Of a stretch of DNA of 64,000 nt, positions 35,985-63,027 are shown one piece after another. Below the pieces are notes generated by a model, which was not told the origin of the DNA, did not search any database, and was given only the letters and a program-made list of their open reading frames with translations. Position 1 is the stretch's first letter. Each line of letters starts with the position of its first letter. The stretch comes from Amoebidium appalachense (Eukaryota > Ichthyosporea). A program made the position numbers and the translations under genes. The stretch spans positions 9,982,001 to 10,046,000 of the forward strand of contig CAVNZM010000001.1 of NCBI GenBank assembly GCA_963693365.1, in the 5' to 3' direction.

Positions 35985-36420
35985 AAAAATCATGAGAGGA
36001 TGCTCTACCACAGAGGTGATAATTGTTGGTGTAGCATTGTCCAGCATTATTCAGCAAATACTCGAGGGTGAGCCATGACATTTAAACAAATTTAAATTGA
36101 TTGACATCGTCATCGGGTGCCGTTATCATGGCATGCTCCATGATGGGCACTTGTTGAGAAGGGGTGGTTACCCAAGCAAATGGATGTCACCTTCCGAATA
36201 ATATTTGCATCAAGTATTCGCGTTGATTGTGGGACGAAAATAGTTCTTCATGCCTGTTTCTCGAGTTGGAAATGGTGTATTTGTTTGACTGGTTGTTTAA
36301 AAAGCGAATTACTCGTGTGAGTCACTGAGCTTTAGCCGAAGAAAGCATCAAATATTGATGGATAAAGGGATTGGGGGTTCACACAAACCTGAGGCGCAAC
36401 ACTTCAGTGTGTATGCATGC
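35985..36420 (+). repeat. Dispersed repeat, copy 3
   Basis: Has ATTCAGCAAATACTCGAGGG, GGGGTGGTTACCCAAGCAAA, GTTGATTGTGGGACGAAAA, then AATGGTGTAT..AAGCGAATT..GTCACTGAGC. The 3' half is shared with copy 4 only. Confidence 0.8.
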
Positions 36421-36653
36421 GCACGACCCCAGGGGGGAGGGGGGAGGAGAGGGGAAACGGGGGGGCATGCACTGTGTATGTATACCTATGTATGTGCGTG
36501 CGCAACTTTGCGGCGCGTACTCTGTGATATGTATCTGTCTGCCACAGTGTCTGTCTGTGTGTGTGTTTGTGTGTGTTTGTGTGTATCTGTGCTGGTGTGT
36601 GTGTGTGTGTGTGTGTGTGTGTGGTTATGTGTTTGTGTGTGTGTGTGTGGTTA

Positions 36654-36750
<97 letters not shown>

Positions 36751-36993
36751 CAACGGCCTGGAGACAGCGTAAAACGGCTTTGCATAATGGCTCTATGGGG
36801 CTCGGACACGTTCCTTAAGTATATGACGTTTTTCCTTATGTACCTTTTTTTGCGATAAAATAGGGGTATCTGTGTTTGCATGTAGATTTTGTGGTCGTTA
36901 GTCACGGGGCGTGTGTGTGTGTGTCTCCCGCTTCCGTGTGTGCACGGTGTGTGTCACAGTGTGTGCGTGTTTTGTGTATCTGTCCCCGCCCTC

Positions 36994-37043
<50 letters not shown>

Positions 37044-37413
37044 TTCGCCTTCCTGTCTGAAAAAAAGAAGAAACCTTTTAAAGCTCCAGCCATTGAATTT
37101 CCCCACGGAAGAGGGGTCCCGGAACGGGCACTTTACACAGTGTATGTACGTAGCAAGAATATTTCAACCATGTGACATAGCCAACAACCCAAGGCTAAGG
37201 GGTAACGGTGGGTTGGTGGTGGTGGTGGTGGTGGGTGGGTGGGGGGGGGGGGGGGGGGGGGGAGGGAGGCGGGGGAGGGCGAGAGAGAGGGGGGCAGGGG
37301 GAGGGGGAGGGGGAGGGATCTCTCGAGAAAATTGAAATTGAGACATGTACGGGCGGGTGGGGAGGGGGGGAGGATGAACCGGGGGGGAGGGGGGGTGGGT
37401 GGGGGGAAATAGC

Positions 37414-37451
<38 letters not shown>

Positions 37452-37518
37452 TCTAGAGTGAGGGGGGGGGGAGAGAGAGAGAGAGAGAGAGAAAGAGAGA
37501 TCTAGAGTGAGGGGGGGG

Positions 37519-37571
<53 letters not shown>

Positions 37572-37576
37572 GGAGC

Positions 37577-37669
<93 letters not shown>

Positions 37670-37921
37670 TGAGTGATGGGGGGGAGAGAAAGAGGCAGAG
37701 AGATCGATGGTAAGCAAGCGATCTATGGTACACGTATGCCACGGTACTCCGGGTGTGTGTATGTGTGCCCGTGGCGGGGGCGGGGAGGGGGGGGGGGCGG
37801 GGGGAGGGGGGTGGGGGAGTCGGGTGGTGGTGGGGGGAGGGGGGGGGGGCGGCGGTGGCCGAGGGGGGAGGGGGGGGGGCGGCGGTGGCCGAGTGAGGGG
37901 GGAAGAGAAGGGAGTACGTGT

Positions 37922-37986
<65 letters not shown>

Positions 37987-38009
37987 CTGGGGGTAGAAGG
38001 GGACGGCAA
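36421..38009. repeat. GT, poly-C, GA and poly-G arrays
   Basis: (GT)n at 36597-36747, poly-C at 36995-37042, poly-G from 37240, GA arrays at 37412-37665, poly-G blocks at 37780-37990. No gene; Ser/Leu and Arg/Glu frames are artefacts. Confidence 0.93.
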
Positions 38010-38435
38010 GGGGTTCAAAGAATGGTCGCTGAGAGGTGCGCTGCTACAGGGGTGAGAAGTGTCGTGCACATTATTCAGCAAAAATCAATATGGAGGGCGA
38101 CCCATGGCCCTGTTTGCATTGACGTGCCATATCATGTTCCATGTCATTGACACCAACGTGTTCAAAAGGTGTGGTCGCCCAAGAAAATGAATGAACACCT
38201 TCCGAAAACCGTACACATCAAGTTTTCGGGTTTGATTGTGGGACAAAAACAGGGTTTCATGCAGTGCCACACTTTTCGAATACTGCATGGTGTATTTTTT
38301 TTATATATTAGTTGTTTTGAGAGCGAATTCCTTGTAACAGTTGGAGTCCCTGAGCCTAAGCCAGAGAAGAAAACAAATGGTACGGCTAAAGGGATGCCTT
38401 AAACACAAAACCTGAGCTCGAGGGGCAACATCAAC
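38010..38435 (+). repeat. Dispersed repeat, copy 4
   Basis: Has ACATTATTCAGCAAAAATCA, GAGGGCGACCCATG, GGTGTGGTCGCCCAAG, TTTGATTGTGGGACAAAAA, then GCATGGTGTAT..GAGCGAATTC..GTCCCTGAGC. Closest to copy 3. Confidence 0.8.
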
Positions 38436-39112
38436 ATTGTCTAGATTTCGTGAAATTGCACAAAAAAACAAACAAACAAACAAACAAAAAAAACCATCAA
38501 AGTAAGACTTAATTATACGTGACCATGCATATGGTAGTGTTTACTTCCAACTCCGCACAAGTATGATCAAGAAAGGTGCAAAAGGGCATATATATATATA
38601 TCAGCAACGACTCCGTGTAGTTTTCTCCTCGTGAAACTCACGAGTGTTGGGTTGTGGGAAGAAAGAGGGACATACGGGCTCAAGAGTGAACCAGCAGCAT
38701 TTATATAATCTTTATTCATTATCATAATTACTCATTGTTCTAGCTAGAGACAAATGAAGAGGCATCACCGGACCCCCCGGGCGGTGCTGTTCCTAAATTT
38801 TAGAGGAGATTTTTTTAACATTCAACAAAGGTTTGTTATTTGAATCACATTCACGACCCCCCCCCCCCCCCCCCCCCCCCTGCCCCCCTCCCTCCATCCC
38901 ACCCCACCTTTCATCTGTGACATATAGGAACTGAGTTTCCCCTTGATTGTTAAGAACCAAAGACCACTTCATGCCAATTATCGTTAAGGACTTTAAAATA
39001 GAAAGGAGCAGCTCAGCAGCATACATTCATCATCACTCACCACCGAATCAAAAGTCAAAGTTAATCAAATTTAAGTTTAAAAACATATTTCAGTTGCCAA
39101 AGCTTTCAAGCC
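38436..39112. other. Spacer downstream of ERCC8, no gene seen
   Basis: AT-rich, with poly-C at 38859-38880. Contains the 3' end of the minus-strand ERCC8 transcript; no clear polyadenylation signal fixed. Confidence 0.5.
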
Positions 39113-51588
<12,476 letters not shown>

Positions 51589-52790
51589 CTTCTCGACGCT
51601 TCTACACCCTGCTTGGGTGGTCCGTTATAGTTTTTTTTGCATTAAGAAACCCATATCATATGTATCAGATTCGTGTTCGCTTATTACTGGTCAGGAGGGA
51701 ATAGTGCTTGGGAGCTGTGTCGGAGCGTTCACTCAAGTCACGGTTGTGTTCAGAGATAACCGTAAAAACCAGGAGGCGTGTAGCGCAGTGAGAGGTGCCG
51801 GTTTTATGCGCACACTTCGTGACAAAGCATCACTAGATCTTATTCAGCTTTTTATAAGGCCGTGAAAAATGTATTAGTGTTATGAAAGTTGCTTTCTAGA
51901 GTGAAAGTGCAACTGATGGAAAAGTTCTAACTTGAGAAGGAGAGAAACAAAAGAAGTCCTATTTTCACTGTGTGTGAAGTTTAAAAAAAAAGATATCGAT
52001 CTTTACGACCGGATTTTACTATATCAGGTTTCCAAACATGCAAGCTACAATAAAACAGGAGTATCATAAACAAAAAGGTCACTTTTCATCTATATCATGT
52101 TGGCATTAGAATGTGTTTGTAACGTTCTCGTCACTCCCTATGACAGAAACTTTGTGGGACGTTGCTGGGACTGTGGAGTGTGGGCCCCGGGGAAGCCAGA
52201 GAAAAAGGTTACGTAACCAGATCTAGATCGGTTGCGTTTGAGATAGGCTTAGTTATTCACCAATCGTTACTCTTACAATCAAACCAAAAAGGATTAGATT
52301 TTCGCGCCTCGTGACAGTTATCCAATTGCAACTGACTCAGCTGTGTACGATGTATTCCGGACTTCGAAATTTCTAACGGAATAATATGAGATAAATAAAT
52401 ACATCTATCTAAGTGTTTACGAGAAAAAGGTTCTGCACAAAAGTGGCACAAACATTTATGGAAAATTTAACCGCTTACGCGAATTAGTGAGGCCTTAGGT
52501 GAATAAAGCAAAATCATCTTATTTGCTCATGATCAAGCCCACACGTCACAAGTGCACGTGGTAGTCCTACATAGGCCAAGTGTCACTATTATAAGGTAGT
52601 TTCTGGAAACGGAAATGCTGCTTGAATTAGCAAGGTGATGGCGGATTTATTGCCTGAGTTGTACACATACACAAGAAAAAGTGTGCCGGTAGCAACCTAC
52701 GTAGTGGCTAAAGAGTAGCCGTGTACTTATCTGCACATCCTTGCATGTGTCGTCGCACAACCGTGTTACGCCGTGTCGTGACACAAAGCA
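51589..52790. other. Intergenic, upstream of ERCC8
   Basis: AT-rich unique DNA between ERCC8 and the plus-strand gene. No frame with recognisable domains. It may hold two promoters. Confidence 0.55.
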
Positions 52791-52800
52791 ACGGTTCCGC

Positions 52801-53042
<242 letters not shown>

Positions 53043-53399
53043 ACATCACTTAACTTGGCTGTACGCTTGCCCCCGACCCACCTACCGAATTCGAACTGCC
53101 GACCGGTACCCAACTAACCCACACACCCACAACCAAGAGAACGAGCAGAAACCTGCAAGCACATGGGCAGACATTGGCACACCGAAGCACATACGCAGGC
53201 ACGCATACAAACGCGCACACTTATGTACTCATCCAAGCACACACGCAGCCGCAAGCCTATTTTCACGCACCTGCATGCATGCACGTGCCCGCCCGCCCAC
53301 ATGCACAGACAGGCATGCACGTACCAAGCACACACGCAAAACTTCACACCCGGGCCATTGAAGGCTGACGTGTTCCTCTTCACAAGTTTTCCTCCTCCG

Positions 53400-53677
53400 T
53401 TGTTTCTAGGACCACGCGTGCTTACTGTGGCCGGCCCGTGGGAACTCGGCACTACCCAAATGGGCGACCAAACCCCAGTCCTTAAACTACACTATGCGGC
53501 CGGACAGGAGAGTGTACAGGTTCTTCAGTTGTTGTATTTCGTTGCACGGGTCTTTTATTGCTCACTCTGTTGCAGCAGAATCTTGCTTCAAAAAGTGAAG
53601 TACCTAAGCGCTATATTAGGGACCGGTCGTCTTTGTTGCCAGCATGCGCAAAACATTATCTCTCCTCCCCGTCTCCA

Positions 53678-53710
<33 letters not shown>

Positions 53711-55451
53711 CCCCCCCTCTCCCCCTCCCCTCTCCACCCCCTTCCCCCCTCCCCTCCCTTCCTCCACCCTCATTTCCCCGTGCCCTCGACTTCCTTCGTC
53801 TGCAGGCATTCGCGCAGGCGCGAGGGAAAAGTCAAACGCAATATTTGTCAGCCGATGGGAATATGGCTAGCTTCAACTTGCATGCCGTTCATGTTGCATG
53901 CTATAGGGCGATGGTTGGAAGAATAATAGCAGTCCCACTCCCAACGAGAGTCTATACGAAAAACACAAGAAATATCATATGGTCATCGTAACGTTTTCCT
54001 AGAAACCATATGTATGCCCAACACGCCGCCACTGCTAACTTCAAATCGTTGCACTGCAGTGGAAGTGCATGCATATCATGCAGCTCTGCGCAAGAGTTGG
54101 AGGCTCACTTATCAGATGAAAATAATCCATAAAAGGCTATTTGCTCACCGTTGCGCCAATCATAACACCTTTCTGCACAAAGCAGAAGACCGCGAGCCAA
54201 TCAAAATACCCACGCAGTCACAAGGTCAAGTACAGGTGAGATAGACAAATGTACAACATTTGTTATCTATGATGCCTTTGGGCCCTCGATAAGAACTCTT
54301 ATAATGACATGCATGGCTTCTCAATTTTTTCCGTGTGCGTCTGCTGTTTTTTATAAAAATTACCTATCAGGGTTTTTCTAATTCATTTTATCCCTTTTTG
54401 TGTGTTTGCAAAGTTTTAGCATAGAGTATAAAGCTAGTACAGACTCTACAGAATCGGTAGATACTTAAACCAATCTAATTTACGTGATGCTATATTTACA
54501 CTGGATGACCCACAAGAGTTTTCTTGAGTTTGTTGGTTGTGCCGCTGACAGCTGAGCTCACTGAAAGTGTGCTCACTGAAGTTGTGTGCGGCGTGCTGTT
54601 TGTGTGTGCCAACACTTCCGTGTGCGTGTGCGCGTTTATGTTCATATATGTGCGTGTGTTTTCCACAGTCAATACCTGTAAATACGTGTCGGTATTGTTG
54701 GCGCTCACATCCCTTGGAAACCAACTAAGTCCTCTTGGTAACATTCCATGTAACTACGTTCACACACGACTGCACAACCCTTTCACAGCTCGGTCGCTCC
54801 TCTTCTCTGTACTAATTAGTGTACTGAATCCCTGTCCGAACGCCTTTTCTGCAAAACGCAAATTCGTAGCTATGCTTCATTCTGTAAGCATTTCCAGGGC
54901 TAGATAACAGGTTTTAGAGAAGTATGGGAGGCTCATAGCTACACACTGCCTATGATGTCGCCCGAAGAGCTGGGGCAGGGGTTAAGGTTGGTGGAGCCGA
55001 CAGCGACAGCACAGGCACAGACGTTTAAGGCTGCACGTGCTTCAAGAGGGGCAGGTACGTGTGGGTGCGCCCGTGCGTGCGTGCGTGCGCGTGTGCACAT
55101 CAGGGCGTACATTTGTGCTTGTGTGCGTGTGCATATGCGGGCTTGCATACGAGTGTGTGTTTGTGTGCGTGCTTGCGAAAGTGTGTGCGTCCGCAGGATG
55201 CGTGTGTGCGCACATGTGCATGCCTGTCCGGTGGTGCGTTCGTGCGTGTGCTGATGTATGCTCTTCAGTGTGCTTGTGCCCCTATGTGCTTTGTTGCACA
55301 TTATGTGGTGTTGAAACGTGCCGCTTTGCTGATCTGGGTTAGAACAAACATGTATGTGTATACGTCGTAGGGCACTGAAATGGGAACGATCGGTCGACGA
55401 CAAGCTTTTGCTGCGGCCTGTCAGGAATGTGGGTGGGCGAGGGAGAGAGTG

Positions 55452-55484
<33 letters not shown>

Positions 55485-55490
55485 TTTTCT

Positions 55491-55521
<31 letters not shown>

Positions 55522-55801
55522 GGAAGGGGGGGGGGGGGGGGAGGGGAGGGGAGGGTAGTGAGGGAGGGACTGGCAGGAGAGGGGAGGGGAATGTCACTTG
55601 ACTGATCCTCACATTCAAGTATATGATGCATTATACACCATTTGCTTCTTCCCAAACAGATTTGCCTACGTGGAAGCACACGCAGACACGACATACACAT
55701 GTACACACACACTCTCGGTGCCTGCACACATCCGCACTCCCATACAACTCGACAACCACACACCAACACACAGGCACACACCCGTAAACACTCACACAAC
55801 C

Positions 55802-55840
<39 letters not shown>

Positions 55841-57421
55841 ACACACAAACAAGAGCATACTGCACGCTCAGTCTACGTGCACCCGAGGCACACCCATGCG
55901 TGTCCTCCCACACACACACGTGCACATTCACACACTCCACCACACTCGCATCCACACAATTCCGCTCACACACACTGATAGGTTGAACAAACAGAACCAC
56001 ACATGCACATACCCACACTCAAGGCTTTATATACACTTTGTATTCCCGATACGCGTTGCATCCTACATACAAAAAAAGGATGCTCCTTCGAAGTGATGTA
56101 TGTATGCTTTATGTCCCCCTCTGCGCTAGAATGGTTAATGGCACGTACATTGATTTCCATGAGACAGCGTGCTCTTCTAATTCGTAACTTTTTGTCTGCA
56201 CATGCAGAGAATGTTGATCGGCAGGGAAGACCTCGTCGTGCTGATGTTTTGGCGCCACGGCCTTCACGGCAGGATAAGAATAGACTGACTTGGCAGGTAT
56301 GTGTGGGCGTGGGCAAACACACACACAGACACACACAGACACACACACACACACACACACAACACACACACACACCCGTGCACACACTTCCACCCACACA
56401 TTCACACACGCGCGGACACACACACACACTCGCGCACACGCACACACACACACACATTCACGTGCCCATGTTCGCGCTGAAGTGAGCGCGCGGGCACACA
56501 CACACACACACATCAGACATCCATAGCACGCACGCACGGACAACAAGCACGCATGCACACCACACGTGCATACGTATACAGGCACTTACCCTTTGACAGG
56601 CACGTGCACTTACACAAGGGCTTGAAAGAACGGCTGACAAAAGAGAAATATCATATACCCTTGCCCCCCCCCCCCCCCCCCCCCCCCCCCTCCCCTGCCT
56701 CCTCAAACCCCCCCCCCCCTCCTCCCCCTCCCCCCCCCCCCCCCTCCCCCCCTAGCTTCTTTTTCTCCCCGACATCCACCACAAAAAAATATGAACAATA
56801 TGCAATGCATAATGAGGAAAGAAATAAACGAAAAAAGAACCAGAACCGTTGCGCCCCTTTCCCCCCCCCCCCCCCCCCCCCTCCCCCCCGTGTCTTCTGC
56901 CTGCACGCTTAAATTGTTTGATTTTAAATTCCCACCTTTGTGACGCTTTGTTGTTGCTCTTTGTTGTCTCCTCCATATTTCCAACCCTCTAACGCATACA
57001 TCCCCCCCCCCCCCCCCCCCCCCCCCCCCACTCCACCCCCACCCTGAACCCCACCTCCGCCCAATTCTTTCCCCTGTGATCCGTGTGTGTTTAATCACCT
57101 GCAAGGCATGAGTTTTTCCTACTTTTTCCCCCTATTCCCCCCCCCCCCCCCCCCCCCCTCCCCCCCCCCCCCTTTCTTCTTCTTCTTCTTCTTCTTCTTC
57201 TTCTTTTTCTTTTTTTCTTTTTCTTTTGCTTTTTTTTTTTTTTTTTTTTTTTGGGGGGGGGGGGGGGGGAGGGGGGGAGGGGAGGGGGGAGGGGAGGGGG
57301 GGGGGGGGGGGGTGTTAGTCCAAGGGTAAGCAAATTTTCTGATAGGCCTTGCTGCAGCCCGGTGGTGCAATTGAAGAAAATTCACCAAACCAGCCAGCAG
57401 ATCCCCCTGCAAATACCAATG
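53400..57421 (+). other. Candidate upstream exons of the 58.5-63.9 kb gene
   Basis: Open stretches with splice-like edges: about 53407-53519, 54952-55054 (ATG ATG start, donor CAG|GTACGT), about 55365-55430 (RALKWERSVDDKLLLRPV), about 56209-56297 (RPRRADVLAPRPSRQD, donor CAG|GTATGT) and 57358-57421 (PGGAIEENSPNQPADPP). I could not join them in consistent phase, so the start of the gene is unresolved. The intervening DNA is poly-C, poly-G and CA arrays. Confidence 0.35.
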
Positions 57422-57429
57422 GTACCCCG

Positions 57430-57460
57430 CCTTTACCCTCACCTCCCATCTTCCCGTCTC

Positions 57461-57508
<48 letters not shown>

Positions 57509-57717
57509 ACACACACCCTCCCTTCCCCCCCCCCCCTACCCCCCCCCCTCCACCCAAAAAAAGTAAAGACAGATAAATTGAAAGATAACCAGATAAGATA
57601 AATTTAAACCAAATGAAAAGTACTAAAGAATAAAGAGCAAAAGAAAGATAGAAAGGAGATATTGCCGCCACCACTAACCGCTCTACCCCTTGCTATTCTC
57701 TTGTAACCAAACTCCCC

Positions 57718-57748
<31 letters not shown>

Positions 57749-57909
57749 AAAAAAAAAAAAAAAAACAAAAAACAAAACAAACAAAAAAAAAAACAAAAAA
57801 CAAAACAAACAAAAAAAAAAAAAAAAAAAAAAAAAACAAAGTCGAGATCAAATATTTTAACACCATTAATGGTGGGCTATGTTCAACTGTCCCTTGCCCT
57901 GCGCTCTTT

Positions 57910-57963
<54 letters not shown>

Positions 57964-58015
57964 TGAAGGGGCCAGGTGGTGGGGGTGGGTGGGGTGTGTC
58001 TGTGTGTGTGTATGT

Positions 58016-58058
<43 letters not shown>

Positions 58059-58318
58059 CACATTGTATTTTGATAATTGTTTTTTTTTTTTATATTGTTT
58101 TTTTGTGCTGCCTTTGTCTCCACTTTCATAATTCAAGCCCGGTAATGCATTCGCCACCTCCCCCACTCCCTCCCTCCCCCTCCCCCCCCCCCTCCCCCCC
58201 CCCCCCCCCCCCCCCAGCAACTAGCGCCCTTCCAACAGAGTCTTCTTTACCTACACACACACACACACACAACCAGTATGCATGTAGAAAGACACACACG
58301 CTCGTAAACACACATAAC

Positions 58319-58375
<57 letters not shown>

Positions 58376-58510
58376 ACACTGACTCCATTCATATTCTTGG
58401 TCACACATGCCTCCCGTGTGCGCACACATGCACACAATACACTCACACACACTAACACACACTCCCCCCCCCCTCCCCACACACACACACACAGACACAC
58501 ACCCCTCCTT
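57430..58510. repeat. Homopolymer-rich intron
   Basis: Poly-C 57465-57494, poly-A/CA 57739-57836, poly-T 57927-57962, poly-G 58018-58055, poly-C 58321-58361, with CA patches. No exon fixed here, though one is needed by phase. Confidence 0.85.
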
Positions 58511-58516
58511 CGGCAG

Positions 58517-58586
58517 CTACATAGCCATTCACCAAGCAGACGGGAAGTTTCTTTGGTCTTTTCCCTGCGGTAAAAGCAACTGTAAG

Positions 58587-58660
<74 letters not shown>

Positions 58661-58819
58661 TATATACACACACACGCACATGCACACACGAACACACACA
58701 CATAGATGTCTGATGCGCACTGTTCATGTCAGTATGTACATGATTATGCTGCTTATACACAACGAATTCATCTTGGTTATGGTGTTTTTCGTTTTTTTCT
58801 ACTGCATGCTACATTCTAC

Positions 58820-58850
<31 letters not shown>

Positions 58851-58957
58851 AAAAAAAAAGAAAAATAAAAAAACAAAAAAAACATGAAGGTACGCGCACA
58901 TCATGAACACCCACGCATGAACACCCACGCGCGCACGCACACGCGCACGCGCGCGCG

Positions 58958-59004
<47 letters not shown>

Positions 59005-59166
59005 CAATCCCCTCCCCCCCCCCCCCCCCGCCGGGAGTTTTCCCCTGAAATTAGGGTCTACTGATGTTGCACACTTTTGCGTGGATCAAGTCTTCTGGCG
59101 TTTGTCTTCCTTTTCCTCACAAGTTTTATGATTTGTACCTAATACTGTAGTGTATGATAAATCCCC

Positions 59167-59199
<33 letters not shown>

Positions 59200-59235
59200 A
59201 AAATAAAAAACACGCACACGCACATACACACGCAC

Positions 59236-59269
<34 letters not shown>

Positions 59270-59292
59270 GCACACACACACACACACGTGCG

Positions 59293-59333
<41 letters not shown>

Positions 59334-59535
59334 CACACAACACACACCCTTCTTCTTTTAATTTGTTCGGTTTTTGACCCATCAAGGCCATGTTCTTGTA
59401 ATAGAGGGCGTAACATTTCTAAACCCCCCCCCCCCTTCTGTTAGGAAAAAAAAAAGAAAAAGAAGCACACCTATGCACAGGTTTCTCACACACGCACACG
59501 CATGTGCACGCACACACGCACACGCACACACACAC

Positions 59536-59604
<69 letters not shown>

Positions 59605-59651
59605 GCACACGCACACACACACACACACGCACACGCACACAAACACACACA

Positions 59652-59696
<45 letters not shown>

Positions 59697-60036
59697 CTGT
59701 TCTCGGCTACCCCAGCCACAAGCTTGTGACCCTGTCCCCGTATACCATCATGCATCAGGGGGACATTGCAAGTGTTGGGCATATCCACAGGTAGCTATAT
59801 CACCCTCCCACTTTCCCCCCTTCTGCCTTCTTCTCCCCCACCTTCCCCACCACAGTTTTGTTTAAATCTTTTCTCAAGTGTTTGTGTGCGCTCATTGTTA
59901 ATTCATCGTGTGTTGTGTGTGTTTGCGTGTGTGTGTCTGGATGCCTGTGTGGGTGTATGTTGTGTGCACGTGCGTGTACTTGCTCTGTGTGACATGTGTG
60001 CGTGTCTCTGCTGCATGCACTTCCACATTTACCAAC

Positions 60037-60077
<41 letters not shown>

Positions 60078-61298
60078 ACATGCATTCACCTCTAATGCTG
60101 TTACCCCCCCCCCCCCCCCCCCCCCCTCCCCCCTCCCCTCCCTCACACTCCTTGCGCTCTTCTCCCCCCTCCCCCCCTCCTCCCCCCGCGCTCTATTCCC
60201 ATACCTTCCCCCCCCCTCACTCACCACCCCCCAACTTCCATAACAGGAAAATCACCGAGTGCCCCAACCCAGCCATTATCTACCGCTACATTAAACATGC
60301 TCAGGGTGCATATGTCCGCCAGGTCAGCATAAGTATCCCATGGTATATACCCTCCACCCCCCCCCCCCCCCCCCCCCCCCCCTCCCCTCCCTCTAACTCC
60401 TCTCCCTCCCCTCCCTCCCCCCCCCCCCCCCCCCCCCCCCCTCCGTGGCGCCTACCACAACAAACCCTGTGTGTGCGCGCCAGTGTTTGTGAGTGTGTAT
60501 GTGTCTGGGTTCTCATTATGGTTTTGTGGTGTCTCGTGATATATCTTGGAATTAGCATCGGAACACTGTTTCTCCCCCCCCCCCCCCCCCCCCCCCCCTC
60601 CCCTTTGCCCCTTCCCCCCGGCCTTCCCTCCTTTGCGTTGAAGTGGATAATCCTAATTTCCCCTTTTTTGTTTAGTCTGCATTGTTTTGTCCATCGTGAA
60701 CATGTGCCTCTGTAATATACGTTCTACCCTCAAAAAACACACCCAACGTGCATGTATTTCTTTTTCTTGTTGCAAGAATACCCTTTCAGAGCCTTGGGAT
60801 ATGAAATAGTTGCATGCCCGTATTTGGGGTTACAGAGGGAAACCGAGAAACCAACTCTCTTGTTTAAAGGGAACCACCTCCGCAAGGGGAAGATTAACAT
60901 GTTATATTTAGTATATTGCACTTTGCATACCGCATGTTAGGGATCCGCTGCCCTCCTTTTGATATCCACACCTTCCTTTTGTGGTAATCTGACAGCGCCA
61001 TTTTCGGTGTAGTATTACGCGGGACACGAACATGAGACTTCTGGTGACGCGCTACCATGCACATTAATACAATTATGCGGCTTCTGGTATCTCTTTAAGT
61101 CCACATCTGCCGTATATGGTAATCTGACTACTATATTTAGTATCACGCAGGGTACACACATGAGCCATCTGGTGACCTTTAACGTCCACAAAGAAGCCGA
61201 AGAGTCGGTGATGTTTCCGGAGCCTGTGGGCCAGAACTCATGGTGTGTGTGTGTGGGTGTGGGTGTGTGTGAATGTGTGGGTGGGTGGGTGGGTGGGT

Positions 61299-61356
<58 letters not shown>

Positions 61357-61456
61357 TGGGTGTGTGTGTGTGTGTGTGTGTGGTGTGTGTGTGTATGTGT
61401 GTGTGCGTATGTGTGTGTGTGGTGTGTGTGTGGTGTGTGTGCGTATGTGTGTGTGT

Positions 61457-61537
<81 letters not shown>

Positions 61538-62269
61538 TGTGTTTGTTTTGTATTTTCAGGGGGGGGGGTTTGGGGGGGAGGAGGCGGGGAGGGCTCAAGA
61601 AAAGAGGACCTCTAATAAAGTACGATGCTTGTGGCCTTAACTAACGCGCATTCCTTTTGTGTCTGTCTGGGTGTTGGTGTATCCAAATTCATGCGTGACT
61701 TTGCCCATTATTCTGCGTGTGCCTTATTCTCGGGTTCATGTCTCCATATCCCTGTATTCTGGCACTTGTATTCATGTATTCCTGTATCCCTATTCCTGTG
61801 ATCCTACCTTCGTGTTCCTGTATTCTTGTACCCATTATACTGTATTCACGTGTTCATATTCTTGTTTCCATGCACCTATTTTCCTGTATTCCTGCTTCCA
61901 TCTATTGTATTCCTGTATCCATATTCCTGTATCCCTGTTTCCACAATCATGTATTCCTGTGTCCGTATTGCTGCACCGTATTCCTCTATTCATATTCCCG
62001 TGATATTCAACTAACATTCAATCAGGACCCTTGATGCCGAACCATATCGGGTAAAAAATGTGGAGGACGTTGTCGGTGTCTGCCAGCGGTTTTCAACCAC
62101 TGACTTGTGAGCCCCCCCTCCCCCCCCCCCCCCCCCCCCTCCCCCCCCCTCCCCCCCCCCCCTTCTCCCCCCGGGCCAGGAAAAAAAAATCCCCCCATTT
62201 TTCGCAAGGCCCGGTGTCCCAGCTCCCTTCTGGTTTCCTTTATTCCGTCAACCAACCAACCAACCCCCC

Positions 62270-62337
<68 letters not shown>

Positions 62338-62470
62338 GGTGGGTGGGTGGGTGGGTGGGTGGGTGGGTGGGTGGGTGGGTGGGTGGGTGGGTGGGTGGGT
62401 GGGTGGGTGGGTGGGTGGGTGGGTGGGTGGGTGGGTGGGTGGGTGGGTGGGTGGGTGGGTGGGGGGGGGG

Positions 62471-62520
<50 letters not shown>

Positions 62521-62734
62521 ACCCTCCTCATCTAACACACAACACGTTCAAGACAATTGATGGGCTGCACCACTAACACTCTCCCTTTCATGTATACAAT
62601 CCCACACATGCACGCTCATGCACGCACACACACGCACACACACACACACTCAATTACTCATGCACGCACGCACACACACAGAGACACGTACACATGTACA
62701 CACACACATACACGTACACACACACGCACACACA

Positions 62735-62797
<63 letters not shown>

Positions 62798-62827
62798 CCG
62801 CACACACACACACAAACGTACACATAC

Positions 62828-62907
<80 letters not shown>

Positions 62908-62966
62908 ATACACACAGAAATGTACACACACCTACACAACACACACACACACACACACACCTACAC

Positions 62967-63027
<61 letters not shown>

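Noticed and set aside
53400-53980. Confident exons in 53.4-54.0 kb
   Set aside because: Open stretches exist, but splice sites and phases could not be linked to the downstream exons.
62338-62461. Telomere or telomere relic
   Set aside because: The unit is GGGT, not a known telomere repeat, and it lies inside a phase-consistent intron.
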